Origin: Histoplasma ohiense
Lineage: Eukaryota; Ascomycota; Eurotiomycetes; Onygenales; Ajellomycetaceae
DNA: 64,000 bases
NCBI GenBank assembly: GCA_017607445.1
Contig: JAEVHH010000003.1
Coordinates: 434,001 to 498,000 of the forward strand
Reading direction: 5' to 3'
The notes below the pieces were generated by a model. It was not told the DNA's origin. It searched no databases and worked only from the letters and a program-made list of their open reading frames with translations. Below, in pieces: positions 61,220-64,000 of the stretch (its first letter is position 1; every line of letters begins with the position of its first letter). The translations under genes and the position numbers were made by a program.

Positions 61220-61604
61220 CAATTGAACATGGTTAATTTTTCGGGCCGGAATAGCCTTTGGTGTGGTTTTGACCATAACCCATGTCAACCCTATCATTAA
61301 AACTATATGTGCTAGTCATATCTCCCACACATCTCTCACACATTTCTACTGCCTGAATGCTTTAGAGATAGTGATTTAATCATATTTCTCAAAGCTCTAT
61401 TCCTTGGCTAACCTGGATTCTAACTGTAGATCATTAATTTCATAACTAGTTACTTTTCAAATGTTGAAGAGCTCAGAATGTTGAACTGATTCATAATTAT
61501 ATACTGAGGGTGTGTCAAAGATGTTTCGTGTGTAGATTTTAGTGAGAAGGTGAAGGAGCATGGTTTATTTTTCAGACCCACTTTTTTTAAACCACGTTCA
61601 ACTA
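61220..61604. mobile_element. MITE (385 bp), inverted short derivative of the pogo-type element
   Basis: The left end CAATTGAACATGG and the reverse complement of the right end TAGTTGAACGTGG are flanked by TA. The left-end subterminal block (TTAATTTTTCGGGCCGGAA) matches the right end of the 2.7-kb element, and the right-end block (GTGGGTCT...ATAAACCATG) matches its left end. This is therefore an inverted, internally deleted relative. Confidence 0.6.
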
Positions 61605-61987
61605 TAACCCGTTGCTGCAGGGCCTAACACCTTCCATCAAAAGATAGTTACTCCTTTACTATGACTTCTCCGCTCTCGTTGCATAAACTCTTAAAGCTCG
61701 AGTTAACTTTATATTTTTTTTTTAAGAACATAGATTACCACCGCAGCTGTTGATGATTTTGACTCTTAGAAATACTTTAATTGATGTTTTTAATACTCAA
61801 AATAGTGACACGATCTTCTGAACACTCTCAGAGCATTGCTTAAGAGGCTTCACCTTGCTTTCAAGTATGAGTGAGAGACTTGGTAGCAAACTGTTATATA
61901 AATCTTTTTATAACTGGTAGACAACTATTGCGATGTCAGCATTGAGAACTTCTTAAATTTATATAGATTAAGAACAACAATACGCAG

Positions 61988-62152
61988 TGACGTAGTCGAT
62001 AAGCGAGCGAGACATGTAGGCAAGCGAGCCACTTTGTACCACACCAAAATTTGTATGTGGTGCTACTTAATAAAACGAACATATACAACTTTTGTGGTGG
62101 TACAAAGTGGCTCGCTTGCCTATATGTCTCGCTCGCTTCTCGAGTTACGTCA
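61988..62152. mobile_element. 165-bp MITE with long hairpin arms
   Basis: About 70-bp arms, TGACGTA...AAGCGAGCGAGACAT...GGCAAGCGAGCCACTTTG...TTGTATG, face each other and are about 85-90% alike by eye. The element is CpG-containing and not AT-shifted, unlike its surroundings. No clear target duplication is visible. Confidence 0.8.
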
Positions 62153-62581
62153 GTTCTTTGGTCAATCGCCGGGAGCCAACTCTGGTCTGACGGCTCCCTC
62201 GGTTGAGCATCTGCTGACTTACACTTAAAACTCTGCTTCTTCTGGAAGTTCTGCAGAGAAATCGCCACTGTGGAGCCAACATTGAAGCCCCTGCTGGTTT
62301 TTTTCATCCTCACATTAACAGATGCTATTGAAGAATGTTTACAAGCCCAATTAGATCAAAGAAAATGTACAGATAGAGTTAATCGGCTAATGGCTAGTTT
62401 ACAAAAACACTAAAACATAACTAGGTAATTGTTACTAAACTTAATAATTGTCAGTTAGTTATTGTAAAATAATTTATATATTCTGTCTGTCAATTTCCAT
62501 AGATACATACATTCTAGAATAGTAGTAATACATGTAAATTTACTGCGGAGTGGAAATATTGTTACCCTTTTATCAATTACG

Positions 62582-63208
62582 ATGCAATTGATCACCTTGG
62601 CCGTGATCGGCTTTCTTATCAATATGAAAGTCAAGGCAACAACGAAGAATGATATATTATCAAGTATAATTAACTCCTCACATGTGTAAAATTCATCTTA
62701 CGATAATTTGAAAGCTGATGACTAATCTTTTTTTTGACCAGGTTCAACATTTGAGAACGAAGTATTTGATATGATTCGTAGTGTTCAAATCGATTCGGCG
62801 GGAGTTTTGCATTTAGATGATGATGGGGTTTTGCGATCATATGATAGAGCTGGCAATGTTCTTGATTACAGAAGATTTAATAGTAGTCATCTAATGACTG
62901 TTGCCAATCAGTATTCGGGAGATTTGCAGAGTCATTTGTTTGAGGTTTGGGACGGTGTTGATAGCTTTGAAGTTGAAGAGCAGCAGATATGGAATCCCGT
63001 CAACAATCCCTATCAATCTCTATTTCCAAGGCAGGGAATGTCGGATCGACGAACATATTCACCTTTGACACGGCGTGTTGAATGCGATACAGTTTGGTGT
63101 GATAGTCATGAGACCTGCCATCATCATCGCTGCTTCTATTGTTTTTTCATAGATCGTGTAGCTGATGGTCATTGCCGTGGATACGGAGCGAGAGAAGATG
63201 GTGGTTAA
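62582..63208 (+). CDS. Small secreted six-cysteine protein, candidate effector
   Basis: Exon 1 (62582-62663) and exon 2 (62742-63208) join in frame to 182 residues. The intron has GTATAA, TGACTAAT and a T-run before CAG. Exon 1 encodes a clear signal peptide (MQLITLAVIGFLINMKVKA). The mature part has a tract HLDDDGVLRSYDRAGNVLDY and a C-terminal Cys cluster at residues 142, 147, 153, 158, 161 and 172 (C-X4-C-X5-C-X4-C-X2-C-X10-C) after a dibasic RR. AATAAA lies at 63,242-63,247, 34 bp after the stop. No stop, frameshift or CpG decay interrupts it although it lies among dead transposons. I do not recognise the family by name. The general layout is that of fungal small secreted Cys-rich proteins; function unknown. 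Confidence 0.72.
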
Positions 63209-63241
63209 TAATTTTTCATACTCACAATATATGTATTTTTG

Positions 63242-63247
63242 AATAAA
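63242..63247 (+). terminator. Poly(A) signal of the secreted-protein gene
   Basis: A canonical AATAAA lies 34 bp downstream of the TAA stop of the six-cysteine protein gene. Confidence 0.55.
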
Positions 63248-63439
63248 AATTAGTTCAATTGATAGGAAATTGGAAAATTAATCCTCCAAGGTGGTAGAGA
63301 AATGATCTATAAGTGAGGTTGTACAGTGATTCTATCTCAAACATTATGGTTGGAGCAAATCGTTCGATAATTGCACATCATGTGATATGACTATTTTGGG
63401 TTAGTGTAAGCCCCTTGACAGTTGATTGGCTCAGATGTT

Positions 63440-63496
63440 AGCAAAACTTGGCAGTAGTTTGGATCGGGTTAGCTCGAAGTGGAGTGGCTGAGTTTG
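63440..63496 (+). repeat. Dispersed repeat X, copy 2
   Basis: A direct, diverged copy of the repeat at 60,448-60,514. It lies downstream of the secreted-protein gene. Confidence 0.55.
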
Positions 63497-63616
63497 GGTG
63501 TTGGGCACTGGTTGCCCATGTGATTACCACACAATGAACAGATTAACCATCCCACAGATTATAGTCTGAATAGAAGATTTTTAAATAAAACAAGATATTT
63601 TAATTAAAAATATATA

Positions 63617-63873
63617 CAGATGCTCCTGCGAAAAGTTTTGACTTGCGCTAATACTTTAAGCTGAAATGCTGATACCGGCATTAAGTGTTGTGTTGCATCT
63701 CTTAATGAAAAGGAGAGGGAGTCCCAGGGGGCTTATAGAGGCCAACACCCCTAGCCTACCCACTAGCTCAGTCTCTAAATTCCAGGTGGTGTGGCCTGGA
63801 GATACAATACACTAGTAAGGATATTTCAAGGTAAATTCTTAGCATGAGACAAAACTTTTCGCAGCGGCATCTG
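63617..63873. mobile_element. 257-bp Tc1/mariner-type MITE with TA duplication
   Basis: The left end CAGATGCTCCTGCGAAAAGT and the reverse complement of the right end CAGATGCCGCTGCGAAAAGT match at 18 of 20 positions, continue as TTTTG-C, and are flanked by TA (63,615-63,616 and 63,874-63,875). There is no coding capacity. Confidence 0.8.
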
Positions 63874-63897
63874 TATACTACAATCAATATAATATAA

Positions 63898-63948
63898 TCA
63901 AACCAAACCAAACCAAATGTGTAATTCATGGTCCCAGCAGCCACTCTA
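63898..63948 (-). repeat. Dispersed repeat with GGTTTGG tract (copy 2, inverted)
   Basis: The reverse complement reads AGAGTGGCTGCTGGGACCAT, then GAATTACACATTTGGTTTGG, close to 59,472-59,521. Confidence 0.6.
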
Positions 63949-64000
63949 TGATGGCAACTCTCTTTGATTATCATACTAGAAAGTCTTGAGATACTCAAAA

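Noticed and set aside
61936..62313. 125-codon minus-strand frame
   Set aside because: It runs through both arms of the hairpin MITE and has no coding signature.

Overview
The window is nuclear DNA of a filamentous ascomycete. Genes have short GT-AG introns with CTAAC/CTAAT-type branch points, and the proteins read like those of Eurotiomycetes. The mix of normal-GC gene space with a long AT-rich, transposon-filled tract suggests an onygenalean fungus (Blastomyces/Emmonsia-like). That placement is inference; no marker gene here proves it.

Positions 1-48,400 are gene space with twelve protein genes whose exons I could rebuild in frame: BYE1 (+), LUC7 (-), GPI16 (+), a conserved RGG/coiled-coil protein (-), a UFD4/TRIP12-type HECT ligase (-), an NMN adenylyltransferase (+), a PYP1-like HAD phosphatase (+), a secreted glutamate-carboxypeptidase-II-like M28 peptidase (+), a BTB/POZ protein (-), an arabinose-5-phosphate-isomerase-like SIS protein (-), COQ5 (-) and a Zn2Cys6 regulator (+). 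These are unlinked housekeeping and regulatory functions, not a cluster. LUC7/GPI16, UFD4/NMNAT and COQ5/Zn2Cys6 are divergent pairs. Long gene-free stretches lie at 25.4-29.5, 35.2-39.7 and 43.4-46.6 kb.

From about 49.4 kb to the end the window is a transposon island. Its largest member, about 49,392-57,534, is a DNA transposon with two blocks of inverted terminal sequence, two minus-strand genes and one long plus-strand transposase-like gene. It is strikingly CpG-poor. The transposase-like gene keeps one reading frame for about 3.7 kb. The stops I checked are nearly all TGA, where CGA (Arg) fits, so decay looks CpG-specific and not like classical RIP.

At 57-64 kb lie nested smaller elements: a Tc1/pogo-type element carrying a copia-type LTR with a half-tRNA-iMet primer site, a Gypsy-type solo LTR with a perfect target duplication, and three MITE-like elements. 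Among them is an apparently intact two-exon gene (62,582-63,208) for a small secreted protein with six clustered cysteines. It and the CpG-decayed transposon are the most interesting items.
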